Positions 1 to 9,595 are shown, numbered from the stretch's first letter. The stretch is DNA of 64,000 bases from Marinobacter nauticus (GCF_003634635.1 NZ_RBJB01000004.1:62001-126000); one strand, 5' to 3'. A program made the numbers and translations. The notes: generated by a model not told the origin, from the letters alone.

Positions 1-1
1 C

Positions 2-778
2 ACGGAATACTTTCGCTGGGAACGCCGGCTGCTCGACAAGCTGGAAAAACAGCTCGGGCATCTGGAGCAGCTGGATACCGCCAACGACATTGAAGAGCTG
101 GCCGAGACCACGCCAGATGCGGTGGACGCGCCGACGCTGCCACACTGGATAACTCCGGCGGCGCCGGGTTCGGTGGCTGAGGAAGTCTGGATTCTCGGAG
201 CCTCGCTGGGCGGTCCTGCAGCGGTGAAGACCTTTCTCGATCACCTGCCGCCAAGGCTACCGGTCGGGTTTATCTATGCCCAACATATTGATGGCAATTT
301 TACCGAAGTCCTCACCCGGGTTCTGGGCCGGCACGCCCACTATTCGCTGAAGCGGGCCGAGGAGGGCTATCGGGTACGCAATGGCGATGTGGTGCTGATG
401 CCGGTAGAAAGAGAGTGGTGCTTTGATCGCCAGGGCCAGCTGACGGAACAGAATCATCCCTGGCCGGGCCCTTATGGCCCATCGATAGATCAGGTGTTGC
501 TGAACGTGGCGGATCACTATGGCAAACACTGCCATGCCATCCTGTTTTCCGGCATGGGCAACGACGGCGCTATCGCTGCACCCATGCTGAAGGCCTATGG
601 CAGCCGCATCTGGGTTCAGGAAAGCACCAGTTGTGGTAACAGCTCCATGCCCGATTCGGTGGCCGCCACCGGCTGCGCCAGTTTCTGTGGCACTCCAGAG
701 CAACTGGCCAGGGAACTGGTAAAAGTCATTGAGAACAACTGCCTGCTCAAGGGCCGGCAAAAACGGGATTCCGCCTGA
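2..778 (+). CDS. chpB: Protein-glutamate methylesterase, CheB-like (ChpB), 5' truncated
   Basis: C-terminal CheB methylesterase domain of the type found in the Pil-Chp pilus chemotaxis cluster; it would demethylate the pilus chemoreceptor PilJ. The reading frame is open from the window edge, so the N-terminal part is missing; 258 residues remain. The catalytic serine lies in GASLGG, the histidine in AQHID and the aspartate in GMGNDGA, so the triad is complete. The next gene is a CheW-like protein 11 bases downstream, the chpB-chpC order known from Pseudomonas. A GTG at 122 could be taken for a start but sits inside the open frame. Confidence 0.85.
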   Translation, partial: TEYFRWERRLLDKLEKQLGHLEQLDTANDIEELAETTPDAVDAPTLPHWITPAAPGSVAEEVWILGASLGGPAAVKTFLDHLPPRLPVGFIYAQHIDGNFTEVLTRVLGRHAHYSLKRAEEGYRVRNGDVVLMPVEREWCFDRQGQLTEQNHPWPGPYGPSIDQVLLNVADHYGKHCHAILFSGMGNDGAIAAPMLKAYGSRIWVQESTSCGNSSMPDSVAATGCASFCGTPEQLARELVKVIENNCLLKGRQKRDSA

Positions 779-789
779 GGTAACAAGCA

Positions 790-1251
790 ATGAGTGAAAA
801 CAGCCAATCCCTGTCCTGCGTCATGATACCGGTCTCGGACCGCCAGCTCCTGCTGCCCAACGTCTCCATTGCCGAGGTGGTGGATTTCACCAGCAACGAT
901 GCCGGCGCCAATACACCGGACTGGCTGGCCGGATTCCTGGACTGGCGCGGGCTCACACTGCCGGTCATTTCCTACGATGCCGCCAACGGCAACAAGCTCA
1001 CCATCCCTGGTGACAACCGTGGCCGCATCATTATCCTCAATACCATCGGCCCGAATCACCAGAGCACCCCGTTCATGGCCCTGGTCACCCAGGGCATTCC
1101 CAGCCAGGCGCGCCTGATGGAAGACCAGATCCGACAACTGGACGGCGACCCCGGCCCTGCGGACCTGATGCAGGTGGAAGTAGACGGCGAGCCAGCCTGG
1201 ATCCCGAATCTGGAATACCTGGAATCCCTGGCCGTCGACGCACATCACTGA
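790..1251 (+). CDS. chpC: CheW-like chemotaxis adaptor (ChpC)
   Basis: Single CheW-like domain of 153 residues that should couple receptors to the ChpA kinase in twitching-motility signalling. The body shows the CheW-type pattern around residues 10-140, with the hydrophobic core segment DWRGLTLPVISYD and a conserved ending. The assignment to ChpC rather than PilI or CheW rests on its place directly after chpB. The start has GAGG upstream, overlapping the chpB stop. The two genes are probably cotranscribed. Confidence 0.8.
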   Translation: MSENSQSLSCVMIPVSDRQLLLPNVSIAEVVDFTSNDAGANTPDWLAGFLDWRGLTLPVISYDAANGNKLTIPGDNRGRIIILNTIGPNHQSTPFMALVTQGIPSQARLMEDQIRQLDGDPGPADLMQVEVDGEPAWIPNLEYLESLAVDAHH

Positions 1252-1279
1252 GCCTCCGGTCGGCATGGCGTGGCCGCCT

Positions 1280-1308
1280 GCAAATGTTATAATGTTGCAA
1301 ATTTTGCA
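1280..1308 (+). promoter_or_regulatory. Candidate Zur operator and promoter region of zur
   Basis: AT-rich stretch just upstream of zur containing AATGTTATAATGTTGCAA. The left half matches the ATGTTATA half-site known for gammaproteobacterial Zur boxes, while the right half is degenerate. Position directly before an operon encoding Zur itself supports autoregulation. The call is from inspection only. Confidence 0.45.
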
Positions 1309-1319
1309 GGATCCACGCC

Positions 1320-1811
1320 ATGCCGGAACGCGCACTTCCCTACCGTCCCCATAACCATCAGGCCTGTGTCGCCCAGGCGTTGTCCGATGCCCATGCCATC
1401 TGCCGCGATGAAAACGCCCGCCTGACTCCGATCCGTGAACGGGTACTGGAGTTGATCTGGCAATCCCACAAGCCGCTGGGCGCCTACGATATTCTGGCCA
1501 AACTGTCCTCGGATGGACATAACGCAGCCCCCCCCACGGTCTACCGGGCCCTGGACTTTCTGCTTCAACATGGACTGGTTCACCGGATTGCCTCGCTCAA
1601 CGCCTTCGTCGGCTGTGCCCATGCCGGTGAACATCATCGCGGTACTTTTCTGATCTGCCGACAGTGCGGCACGGTGCTGGAACTGGCCATGCCGGAACTC
1701 AATCAGGCCATCGAATCCGCGGCGCGCGCGGAAGCCTTCCTTCCTGACGACGTTACCCTCGAAGTGGCTGGTCTCTGCCCTCGCTGTCAGGGGGAGCAAA
1801 CGAATGACTGA
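1320..1811 (+). CDS. zur: Zinc uptake regulator, Fur family (Zur)
   Basis: 163-residue Fur-family repressor. The winged-helix part is at about residues 25-95 (PPTVYRALDFLLQHGLVHRI). The C-terminal half carries two CxxC pairs (CRQCG, CPRCQ) for the structural zinc, plus the histidine-rich segment HAGEHHRG. Assignment to Zur rather than Fur or PerR rests on the two CxxC pairs and on znuC and znuB following directly. With zinc bound it should repress znuCB. It overlaps znuC by 8 bases. The start has AGGA eight bases upstream. Confidence 0.9.
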   Translation: MPERALPYRPHNHQACVAQALSDAHAICRDENARLTPIRERVLELIWQSHKPLGAYDILAKLSSDGHNAAPPTVYRALDFLLQHGLVHRIASLNAFVGCAHAGEHHRGTFLICRQCGTVLELAMPELNQAIESAARAEAFLPDDVTLEVAGLCPRCQGEQTND

Positions 1812-2577
1812 CCCCCTGGTCCGGCTAGAACAGGTTACGGTGGCATTTGACGACCGGCCAGTGGTTGATCGGGTCAACCTGACCGTGAGCCGGGGCGATA
1901 TCGTCACCATCATCGGCCCGAACGGTGCCGGCAAAACCACGCTGATCAAAACCGTTCTGGGGATTCAGCGGGCGACCAGCGGTCAATTATCGGTGGCGCC
2001 CGGCCTGGTGATCGGTTACGTACCCCAACACCTGACTCTGGAGCCCACTCTGCCACTGAGTGTCCGGCGCTTCATGCTGCTCAGCGGACGTGCACTGTCA
2101 GACTGCAAGGCAGCGCTGGAAAGGACCGGGGTCGCGCATCTACTGGATGCGTCCGTCCACCACCTGTCCGGCGGCGAAAAACAACGACTGCTGCTCGCCC
2201 GGGCACTGGCCCGGAAACCCGATCTGCTGGTGCTGGACGAACCCGCCCAGGGGGTCGATATCAATGGCCAGGCCACACTCTACGATCTGATTCGCCAGCT
2301 TCGGGATGAGCTGCACTGCGGTATCATCATGATCTCCCATGATCTGCATCTGGTGATGGCGGCCACAGACCGGGTTATCTGCCTTAATCAGCACGTATGT
2401 TGCAGCGGATATCCGGAGGATATTTCCCAGGACCCGGCTTTTGTGGAAACCTTCGGTCATCAGGTTGCCGAGTCTCTGGCGGTCTACCACCACCATCACA
2501 ACCATCGCCATAACCTCCATGGCGATGTGGTCTCTACCGCGGACGCCCACGAAGGTTGCAGCCATGACCATCATTGA
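1804..2577 (+). CDS. znuC: Zinc ABC transporter ATPase (ZnuC)
   Basis: 257-residue ATPase that powers high-affinity zinc import through ZnuB. Walker A is GPNGAGKT, the signature LSGGEKQR, Walker B LLVLDEP, and the switch histidine is in MISHDLH. The last 35 residues are rich in histidine (YHHHHNHRHN and CSHDHH), as in many ZnuC proteins, and could buffer or sense zinc. It overlaps zur by 8 bases and znuB by 14, so translation is coupled. No periplasmic binding protein gene (znuA) lies next to it. Confidence 0.93.
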   Translation: MTDPLVRLEQVTVAFDDRPVVDRVNLTVSRGDIVTIIGPNGAGKTTLIKTVLGIQRATSGQLSVAPGLVIGYVPQHLTLEPTLPLSVRRFMLLSGRALSDCKAALERTGVAHLLDASVHHLSGGEKQRLLLARALARKPDLLVLDEPAQGVDINGQATLYDLIRQLRDELHCGIIMISHDLHLVMAATDRVICLNQHVCCSGYPEDISQDPAFVETFGHQVAESLAVYHHHHNHRHNLHGDVVSTADAHEGCSHDHH

Positions 2578-3376
2578 TGCGGTGCTGGGCGACTTCTTCT
2601 GGCGGGCGCTGCTCGGCGGCCTGGGCGTGGCTTTGGTGGCCGGTCCCCTTGGCTGCTTCGTAGTCTGGCGTCGCATGGCCTATTTTGGAGATACACTGGC
2701 CCATTCGGCCCTGCTGGGCATCGCGCTTAGTTTTCTGATCAGCGTGCCTTTGAATCTGGGTGTGGTGATTACCTGTGTGCTCATTGCGCTGGCCCTGGTG
2801 CTGCTGTCCCGGACCCGCACCCTGGCTACCGATACCCTGCTCGGCATCCTGGCGCACAGCGCGCTGGCCATTGGCCTGGTAACCCTGAGCTTCATGCCGG
2901 ATGTCAGGGTGGACCTGACCGGCCTGCTGTTTGGCGATCTGCTGGCCATGACCCGACAGGATCTGGTCTGGATCTACGGTGGCGCCGCCTTTGTCCTGTC
3001 TTTGCTGGCGCTGCTCTGGCGCGGCCTGCTGATGAGCACCATTCATGAGGAACTGGCACGGGTAGAAGGGATTCCGGTGGAACGCCTGCGGCTGGCGTTG
3101 ATGCTGATGTTTTCGCTGGTGATTGCGGTGGCCATGAAGATTGTCGGCGTCCTGCTGATTACCGCCCTGCTGATTATTCCGGCCGCAACCGCACGCCGAC
3201 TGGCCCACAATCCCGAACACATGACCGCCCTGGCAGTGGTCTTCGGGGTGGTGGCGGTGTCCGGCGGACTGACCCTGTCCTGGTACCTGGACACGCCGGC
3301 CGGACCATCGGTGGTGGTCACTGCATTTCTGGTGTTCCTGATGGTGTATGCAGGTGCCCGCCAGAGCCGGCACTGA
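2564..3376 (+). CDS. znuB: Zinc ABC transporter permease (ZnuB)
   Basis: 270-residue inner-membrane permease of the ABC-3 family with about eight hydrophobic segments. The N-terminal region carries WRRMAYFGDTLAHSALLG, a strongly conserved part of this family. The ATG at 2564 is chosen because it aligns with the family start and overlaps znuC by 14 bases. The open frame upstream of it runs through znuC in another frame and is not part of the gene. It is the last gene of the zur-znuC-znuB operon. Confidence 0.93.
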   Translation: MTIIDAVLGDFFWRALLGGLGVALVAGPLGCFVVWRRMAYFGDTLAHSALLGIALSFLISVPLNLGVVITCVLIALALVLLSRTRTLATDTLLGILAHSALAIGLVTLSFMPDVRVDLTGLLFGDLLAMTRQDLVWIYGGAAFVLSLLALLWRGLLMSTIHEELARVEGIPVERLRLALMLMFSLVIAVAMKIVGVLLITALLIIPAATARRLAHNPEHMTALAVVFGVVAVSGGLTLSWYLDTPAGPSVVVTAFLVFLMVYAGARQSRH

Positions 3377-3487
3377 CCGTCCGCGCCACCAGTCAGCACA
3401 GGGCGGCGCCTGAATTGCCGGGCCGGTATTGCTGGTCTAAAGTTAGGCGGTATCCGAGCAGCAAATGCCTCGCGGGAGCACACCAGC

Positions 3488-4474
3488 ATGGACAGCGACC
3501 TTCGTAACACACCCGGCACCCGATTCCGGCTCTGGCCGGGTCTCTGGATGCCTGGGGTTATCCTGGGTATCGGCATACTGGTGTCAGTGGCACTGGCCAA
3601 CACCCTGGCGCGAACTATCGCTGACCTTGGTCTTGAGGCCTACCATGCCAGGCATCAGGCTCTGGTTGCGACGATCGCAGCCCGACTACAACACACGCCG
3701 GGGCAGCAATTGCCTGCATCGCTAACCTCAGCTTTGGCGACAGATCTGCCCGAGGGCCTGCAGCTTCGAATCGATACTCTCGCCAGACACACCAAACAGG
3801 CTGTGCTGGAGCTCGGCAACGTAGACGAGCCCCGGGATTCCGAGGCCCTGCGTACCGAGCTGACACTGCCCGGCAGGCACTGGATGGTCACCACCACGCC
3901 CAGCGCAGGGTGGATAGACCGGGCCTCGAACCAGGCGCGCTGGCAGATTCTTACTGCAGGTGCCGGTATCTCGGTACTCGCAGCCTTACTGATGCTGGTC
4001 GCCTGCCGTCGACTGGCCATCCGCAATGCCAGAATCCGGCAGCAACAGGCACAACTCGATCGCAATCAACAACAGATTACCAATCTGCAGGTGGAGAAGT
4101 CTGTGCTCCGGCATGCGCTGAACGACAGCGAAGCAAGAAGCCGGGATCTGGTCCGGCTGGGCGGAGCGGTAATCGTCGAACTGGATCACCAGGGACGCAT
4201 TGGGTTTGTGTCCGCCCAGATTGCCGACGTGCTCGGTCGCGCGCCCTCCGACCTGACCGATCAGCCGTTTGAACAACTGGTATCCGAACAAGACCGCAGC
4301 CGGTTCCGGGAAAGCCTGGACAGCGCCCGCAGCGAGGAAGACCTGACCCGAACCGACCTGGCACTGATCGGGGCCGAGGACGCCCGGCCAGTGCGGGTAT
4401 GTCTGCGCCTGAAACCCATCAAGGATCCCGTCCACGGCATTACCGGCTTTCGGCTCAGTGCTACGCCGGACTAG
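3488..4474 (+). CDS. Membrane-anchored PAS-domain protein without output domain
   Basis: 328 residues. A membrane segment lies at about residues 18-40 and a second at about 155-175, with a poorly conserved periplasmic stretch between them. A glutamine-rich coiled coil follows (about 180-215), then a PAS-like domain (about 218-325). The protein ends where the PAS fold ends: no kinase, GGDEF, EAL or methyl-accepting domain follows. It could act as a sensor that pairs with a separate effector. Function unknown. It faces the patatin gene tail to tail. Confidence 0.7.
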   Translation: MDSDLRNTPGTRFRLWPGLWMPGVILGIGILVSVALANTLARTIADLGLEAYHARHQALVATIAARLQHTPGQQLPASLTSALATDLPEGLQLRIDTLARHTKQAVLELGNVDEPRDSEALRTELTLPGRHWMVTTTPSAGWIDRASNQARWQILTAGAGISVLAALLMLVACRRLAIRNARIRQQQAQLDRNQQQITNLQVEKSVLRHALNDSEARSRDLVRLGGAVIVELDHQGRIGFVSAQIADVLGRAPSDLTDQPFEQLVSEQDRSRFRESLDSARSEEDLTRTDLALIGAEDARPVRVCLRLKPIKDPVHGITGFRLSATPD

Positions 4475-4510
4475 GGCCCGCATAGACGGCCAGCGCGATC
4501 TACCAGCGAC

Positions 4511-5593
4511 TCACAAGGGCTGAATCCGGTCCAGCAGCCGCCCACTCTCAACCAGCTCAAGAAACTCATCACCCAACCTGTCACTCTCCAAGATCGCTCG
4601 ACGCCAGGCTCGTTCGCGACCGGCATCATCGCCGACGTAATTCTCGAAGTCCTTTCGATCCGGCAGTTTGCGATCCGGCAGGGTTGCCAGGTAATCCGGT
4701 GACGGCGATACCAGCACGACATCCTGCAGTCGACTGGCATCGCCCCGACGCCAGGGCAAGGTTTTATCGAACCAGCCGGGAACCACACGATCCGTAAAAT
4801 GCGGATAGAGGATAATGCCAGGCTGCTGGTAAGGCAGGTCGAGGTGATAATCGAGCAGTCCGCCATCCCGGTATACACCCTCTGGCGCGCCCGGAATATT
4901 GCGGACTCCGGACATCACCAGAGGAATGGAAGCGGACGCCAGCAGGGCCGGCAACAGGTTATCCCGGCTCAGGGGCACTTCATGACTGGGGAAATCCACC
5001 AGGCTTGAGACCGGCGCGCGGCTCCGGGCATCGTGCACAATGCCACGTTCCATAAAACGACCCAGGTGCCGGCGGCTGACCATGTTGGCGCTGATGGCCC
5101 GCATCAACCCGAGGCTCAGCCTGCCACGGGTATCGTGTTGCAACAGGCCAAGACTCCGCACTACTACAATGCTCAACCGGTACCAGGGATGGCTGAGCAG
5201 AAAGTCTTCCCGCCCCCCCAGCAGCTCCTCCAGAAACAGTATGCTTTTGCGGGAGATTTCCGCAGCGCTGACGCCTTTGGCAAATCGCTGACTGGTGTAC
5301 AGCTCGGCCAGGCGGGCCAACTGGGCCTTGGGATCATCAGAAGAGGCAATGGCGGCAAACCGCCAGCTGCCGATGGAAGATCCGATCAGAGCCCTTTCCT
5401 GGGGAGCCTGCGGCAACCAGTCACCAAAAATGGCCTTGTCCAGGCCACTGATTCCCAGCGCCTTCGGGCCACCGGCTGCCCCCGGAATCACGTGAACATC
5501 TTCGGGCCCCAGCGGTTTTTGCTGCAGGCGCTGCAAAGCCCGGCGTCCTGCTCGGATGGTCAGTGCGGGCTTCCGGCTGTGAATAGCAGTCAT
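4511..5593 (-). CDS. Patatin-like phospholipase
   Basis: 360-residue patatin-family lipid acyl hydrolase. The oxyanion-hole glycines are in GAAGGPKALG (about residue 38), the nucleophile serine in GSSIGSW (about 72) and the catalytic aspartate in the DGG of YRDGGLLDYH (about 243), so the Ser-Asp dyad is complete. No signal peptide is visible, so it probably acts in the cytosol or on the inner face of the membrane. GGGAG lies six bases from the ATG once the intervening AAAGGA is counted. Substrate unknown. Confidence 0.85.
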   Translation of the reverse strand: MTAIHSRKPALTIRAGRRALQRLQQKPLGPEDVHVIPGAAGGPKALGISGLDKAIFGDWLPQAPQERALIGSSIGSWRFAAIASSDDPKAQLARLAELYTSQRFAKGVSAAEISRKSILFLEELLGGREDFLLSHPWYRLSIVVVRSLGLLQHDTRGRLSLGLMRAISANMVSRRHLGRFMERGIVHDARSRAPVSSLVDFPSHEVPLSRDNLLPALLASASIPLVMSGVRNIPGAPEGVYRDGGLLDYHLDLPYQQPGIILYPHFTDRVVPGWFDKTLPWRRGDASRLQDVVLVSPSPDYLATLPDRKLPDRKDFENYVGDDAGRERAWRRAILESDRLGDEFLELVESGRLLDRIQPL

Positions 5594-5820
5594 TCCTTTC
5601 TCCCCTGAAATGTCCGGCGAGTGTATCCGACCGACCGGAGGTGGCCAACTGAACAGAATTCATGACGGCCATGTATATTCTGAATAACAAATGTCTCCAG
5701 AATAGTTTTTGCGAATACCGTCAATCCGTGGTTTTTGCTTTCGCTCGCGGGACTCCGTGCTAGACTTGAGCCATCGATTACAAACGGAAACATGCCGGTT
5801 ATGAACAGCGGGAGTAGGCT

Positions 5821-6906
5821 GTGAATCTATTTGCCTCGCCAAATACCCTGGCAACCAACCCGACCCTGGCTGTTCTCGGGTTCAAGCGGCAGTTGGTCTA
5901 TCACCTGCACATCTGGGCTTTCATTGCCGTCGCGCCATTGGTCATGGTTCAGTGGCAAAATGGCAACATTTTACTGTCATCCCTGCTTATCCTGTTCTGC
6001 CTGAACGCTGCCCTGGTGATCGCGTTCCTGCGTTTTCGCAGTACCTATTTCTTCAAGGGCCGGCTGTTCCCCATACTGGCCGTGGTATGCGCAGCCTATT
6101 CCACCCTCATCAATGGCCACGCCGGCCTCTACTGGGCCTATCCCGCCGCCATTGCCCTGTTTTTCCTGCTGCCCCTGCGTGAAGCCATTTTCTGCAATAT
6201 CGTGTTTGTGTCGGTCATGGCGGTGGTGTCTTTCTTCAAGTTTCCGGAGGCGGACTTCTGGCGTATCACTTTTTCACTCGGTCTCAGCTGCCTGTTTGCC
6301 ATGATTTTTGCCTGGCTGGTGGGGCGCCTGCAGGCCGAGCTCACCCGCCTGGCGACAACCGATCCACTGACCGGCTGCCTGAACCGCTCCCAGCTGGCCG
6401 ACATTCTGAACAGCCAGATTCAGATGCGGGAACGCTATGAGCGGGTCTCCAGTCTGGTGCTGATCGACCTGGATTACTTCAAGACCATCAATGACCGCTG
6501 GGGCCACCTGGCCGGTGACAAAGTACTCAAGGAAATGGCGCTGCGGGTACGCAAGCGCCTGCGGGAGAGTGATCAGCTGTTCCGTATCGGCGGCGAAGAA
6601 TTCATGGTCGTGCTTCCGGAAACCCGGCAGAAGGACGCCGACACCCTGGCGCACCAGTTGCTGACCAGCATCAGCGCCCGGCCATTCCTGGACGACATCC
6701 GGGTAACCGCCAGTGCCAGTGTGGCGGAAGTTACCCAGGGCGAGACCTGGTCGGTTTGGCTCAACCGGGCAGACCAGGCCCTGTATGAAGCAAAATCCCG
6801 TGGCCGTAATCAGGTGGTGAACGCTCCCAGGCTCGCCAGCCAGGAGGACATCCTGGATCGGGCGCCAATGGCAGACCCGGCCACCGGCGGCACCACACCG
6901 GCCTGA
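5821..6906 (+). CDS. Membrane-bound diguanylate cyclase (GGDEF)
   Basis: 361 residues: about six transmembrane segments in residues 25-170, then a GGDEF domain (about 175-340) that would make c-di-GMP from GTP. The active-site motif reads GGEEF, a functional variant. The inhibitory site RxxD is present (RESD, five residues before GGEEF), so product inhibition is likely. The start is GTG, supported by GGGAG five bases upstream. It ends five bases from the convergent hydrolase gene. The signal sensed by the membrane part is unknown. Confidence 0.87.
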   Translation: MNLFASPNTLATNPTLAVLGFKRQLVYHLHIWAFIAVAPLVMVQWQNGNILLSSLLILFCLNAALVIAFLRFRSTYFFKGRLFPILAVVCAAYSTLINGHAGLYWAYPAAIALFFLLPLREAIFCNIVFVSVMAVVSFFKFPEADFWRITFSLGLSCLFAMIFAWLVGRLQAELTRLATTDPLTGCLNRSQLADILNSQIQMRERYERVSSLVLIDLDYFKTINDRWGHLAGDKVLKEMALRVRKRLRESDQLFRIGGEEFMVVLPETRQKDADTLAHQLLTSISARPFLDDIRVTASASVAEVTQGETWSVWLNRADQALYEAKSRGRNQVVNAPRLASQEDILDRAPMADPATGGTTPA

Positions 6907-6911
6907 GCTGG

Positions 6912-7826
6912 CTAGCGCGCCTTGCGAAACTCCCTGTAGGCGCTGTAGACATCCCAGGGTTGCTCAAAGTGGGGGTAATGCCCAACATTGCGCAACATCA
7001 CCACATCGGCCTGAGGGATCAGCTCCCGATAGCGCCGGGCCATGGCGGCGCCGGACACCGGGTCGGCACCACCGGAAATCAGTCGCATGGGCTGCTCCGC
7101 CTTTTGCAACGCTCCGACCCAGCGGTTGCGGTGACAACGACGCTCCTCCATGAACTGAATCAGGCGATGCAGCACGCCCCGGCCGTTGTTGTAGTTCAGC
7201 AGATGCCAGAAGTCGTCCATGTCCTGCCGGCCCGGCGGATTACGCGGCCCGAACAGACGGCGGAAGTTGCGTTCGAACAGCGATCGGCTGAGGCCCCGGC
7301 CAATGAGGCCACCCAGGGGGCTGCGCAGAATCTTCTGGATAAACAGGGGATGGTGAACTTCCGGAAACAGGCCACCGTTTAGCAGGCAGACACTGCTGAT
7401 GGCAAACGACAGCTCGCCCTCCTGCTCCCGGGCCAGCAATTCCTGTACGACCGTGGTGCCGTAGTCATGTCCGAACAGGTGCACCCGCTCAAGGCCCAGC
7501 CCCTCAATCCAGCCCTGAATCAGATCCGCCTGGTCTTCGATACTGTAGGAATAGTGCAGCGGTTTGTCGGAAAAGCCGAAACCGAGCATGTCCAGGGTCA
7601 GCAAGTTATGCTCGCGCACCAGCATGGGCCAGATTCGGCTCCAGTCCCAGCTCGCGGTCGGGAAACCGTGCAGCAGAACCAGCGGCTCCCCCTGCCCGCC
7701 CATGCGGCTGAAGATGGCGTGGCCCTCGTAACTGAACCATTTGCCAGCCTGCTGCCAGGCTTCCAGCGTAAATGTGTCCTGGCGACCAGACGCCGCCACT
7801 TCTGAACCCGGTATCACCTGTTCCAT
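6912..7826 (-). CDS. Alpha/beta hydrolase, epoxide-hydrolase/dehalogenase type
   Basis: 304 residues. The oxyanion motif HGFPTASW and the nucleophile elbow GHDYG are visible. The nucleophile is an aspartate, as in epoxide hydrolases and haloalkane dehalogenases, rather than the serine of esterases. The C-terminal histidine is in NVGHYPHFEQPW. The ATG at 7826 is preferred; the open frame extends 39 codons further upstream without resemblance to the family. Substrate cannot be fixed from sequence. Confidence 0.82.
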   Translation of the reverse strand: MEQVIPGSEVAASGRQDTFTLEAWQQAGKWFSYEGHAIFSRMGGQGEPLVLLHGFPTASWDWSRIWPMLVREHNLLTLDMLGFGFSDKPLHYSYSIEDQADLIQGWIEGLGLERVHLFGHDYGTTVVQELLAREQEGELSFAISSVCLLNGGLFPEVHHPLFIQKILRSPLGGLIGRGLSRSLFERNFRRLFGPRNPPGRQDMDDFWHLLNYNNGRGVLHRLIQFMEERRCHRNRWVGALQKAEQPMRLISGGADPVSGAAMARRYRELIPQADVVMLRNVGHYPHFEQPWDVYSAYREFRKAR

Positions 7827-8007
7827 GTGCAATCCATGACCGTACCCGAAACCCTCACACTTTAGTGCAAAGCTGCTGCCGGAGCCATATCGCCTTTGGC
7901 GTCCTGTGCGGTGGTCCTTTTCAGGGCCACAGACGTAAACCATGGAGATACCCGGCGAATTGCCTTAAGCTTTGGCCTTTTTCAGACACCCCAAACCGGA
8001 ATCGATT

Positions 8008-8577
8008 ATGTCTCTACCCCTTGATGATCTGGCCGATCACTACCGCACCATTATCCAGGGCCTGGGCGAAGACCCGGATCGAGAAGGCCTCCAGAATACG
8101 CCCATGCGTGCAGCCAAGGCCATGCAGTTCCTCACCCGCGGCTACCAGCAGGACCTTGAAGAGCTGGTCAATAACGCCGTGTTTGAATCCGCCATGGACG
8201 AAATGGTGGTGATTCAGGACATCGAGCTGTACAGCATGTGCGAACACCACATGCTGCCCTTCATCGGCAAGTGCCACATCGCCTATTTGCCCCAGGGCAA
8301 GGTGCTGGGCTTGTCCAAGTTTGCCCGCATTGTCGACATGTATGCCCGCCGGTTACAGATTCAGGAAAACCTGACCCGGCAGATTGCCGAGGCCATCGAG
8401 AGCGTTACCCAGGCCAAGGGCGTTGCGGTGGTCATTGAAGCCCAGCACATGTGCATGATGATGCGCGGCGTCGAAAAGCAGAACTCGCGCATGAAAACCT
8501 CCATGATGCTCGGGCAGTTCCGCAAATCCCAGGCAACCCGGACCGAGTTCCTGAACCTGATCTCAAGCAACCGCTGA
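8008..8577 (+). CDS. folE: GTP cyclohydrolase I
   Basis: 189-residue FolE that converts GTP to dihydroneopterin triphosphate, the first step toward folate and related pterins. The zinc ligands are visible in [10 protein letters not shown] and QHMCMMMRG, and the family segment [13 protein letters not shown] is intact. The ATG at 8008 fits the family start better than the one twelve codons upstream. folX follows 26 bases later, which points to the monapterin branch known from Pseudomonas and E. coli. Confidence 0.95.
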   Translation: MSLPLDDLADHYRTIIQGLGEDPDREGLQNTPMRAAKAMQFLTRGYQQDLEELVNNAVFESAMDEMVVIQDIELYSMCEHHMLPFIGKCHIAYLPQGKVLGLSKFARIVDMYARRLQIQENLTRQIAEAIESVTQAKGVAVVIEAQHMCMMMRGVEKQNSRMKTSMMLGQFRKSQATRTEFLNLISSNR

Positions 8578-8603
8578 TATCCGACTGACCCCAGGGAGTT
8601 GTT

Positions 8604-8978
8604 ATGGCAAACGCCCAGAAGCCACTGGCCCGTGTCCAGATCAAGAACCTTCTTCTGCGCGCCTATATCGGCATCAAGGAAGAAGAGATCAACAACCAGC
8701 AGGATGTGGTGATTAACGTTTGCCTGACCTACGATGCCTCGGAGGCCATCGAGCGCAATGAAATCTCTGCTGCGCTCAACTACCGCACCATTACCAAGCA
8801 GATTATCGCCCATGTGGACGGCCAGCGGTTCGCCTTACTGGAGCGCCTGACCCACGAAGTATTGACCATCGTCATGGAACATGGCGCCGTGCGTTGGGCC
8901 GAGGTAGAAATCGACAAGCCCCATGCGCTACGTTATGCGGAATCGGTTTCCGTGACGTTGGAAGCCAGTCGCGACTAG
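8604..8978 (+). CDS. folX: Dihydroneopterin triphosphate 2'-epimerase (FolX)
   Basis: 124-residue protein of the FolB/FolX tunnelling fold. FolX epimerises dihydroneopterin triphosphate toward dihydromonapterin. The segment [19 protein letters not shown] is of the FolX type; FolB aldolases differ here. The gene follows folE in the same direction, which supports the pairing. A FolB role cannot be fully excluded without an alignment. The start has GGGAG upstream. Confidence 0.82.
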   Translation: MANAQKPLARVQIKNLLLRAYIGIKEEEINNQQDVVINVCLTYDASEAIERNEISAALNYRTITKQIIAHVDGQRFALLERLTHEVLTIVMEHGAVRWAEVEIDKPHALRYAESVSVTLEASRD

Positions 8979-8991
8979 GAGAATCTGCATC

Positions 8992-9426
8992 ATGCCCAGC
9001 AACAGCCCCGAACAGATCCGGGAGATCCTGGAATCGGTTAATACCATCGCCCTGGTGGGTGCCAGCGAGAAGACCAACCGGCCTTCCCATGAAGTGATGG
9101 AATACCTGCAGCACCAGGGCTATCGGGTGATTCCGGTGAACCCGCGCCTGGCCGGTCAGCAGGTTCTGGGCGAAACCGTCTACACAGATCTCGCCACACT
9201 TCCAGAGCCAGTGGATATGGTGGAACTTTTCCTGGCTCCTGAGCGTACCGATGCGGTAATCGACCAGGCCATTGAGCAGAAGGTTCCGGTGCTCTGGCTG
9301 CAGATCGGCGTGATCAATGAAACCGGCGCCCAGCGTGCCGAAGCCGCCGGCCTGACGGTAGTGATGGATCGCTGTCCCAAGCAGGAGATTCCACGGCACG
9401 GCCTGCGCACCCCGGCCAATCGCTGA
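8992..9426 (+). CDS. CoA-binding domain protein (YccU type)
   Basis: 144-residue single-domain protein with a Rossmann-like CoA-binding fold. The N-terminal nucleotide-binding part is IALVGASEKTNRPS and the end has the family pattern VMDRCPKQE. Relatives include E. coli YccU; no enzymatic role is established. It starts 13 bases after folX and may be cotranscribed with the pterin genes, although a functional link is not evident. Confidence 0.83.
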   Translation: MPSNSPEQIREILESVNTIALVGASEKTNRPSHEVMEYLQHQGYRVIPVNPRLAGQQVLGETVYTDLATLPEPVDMVELFLAPERTDAVIDQAIEQKVPVLWLQIGVINETGAQRAEAAGLTVVMDRCPKQEIPRHGLRTPANR

Positions 9427-9595
9427 ACACCCTTTCCCGCCCCTGCCGATTGCCTGCATTGCGGTAGCTGGCCTGAGAACCGGCTACCGGAGCTGAGCTG
9501 GATCAAGAGCCAGATCACAGTTTCAGATCGTAACTGTTACCAATTGCGACAGTCTGACATACTCTTTGAACAATAATTCGAAGACTGGCAGGGCC

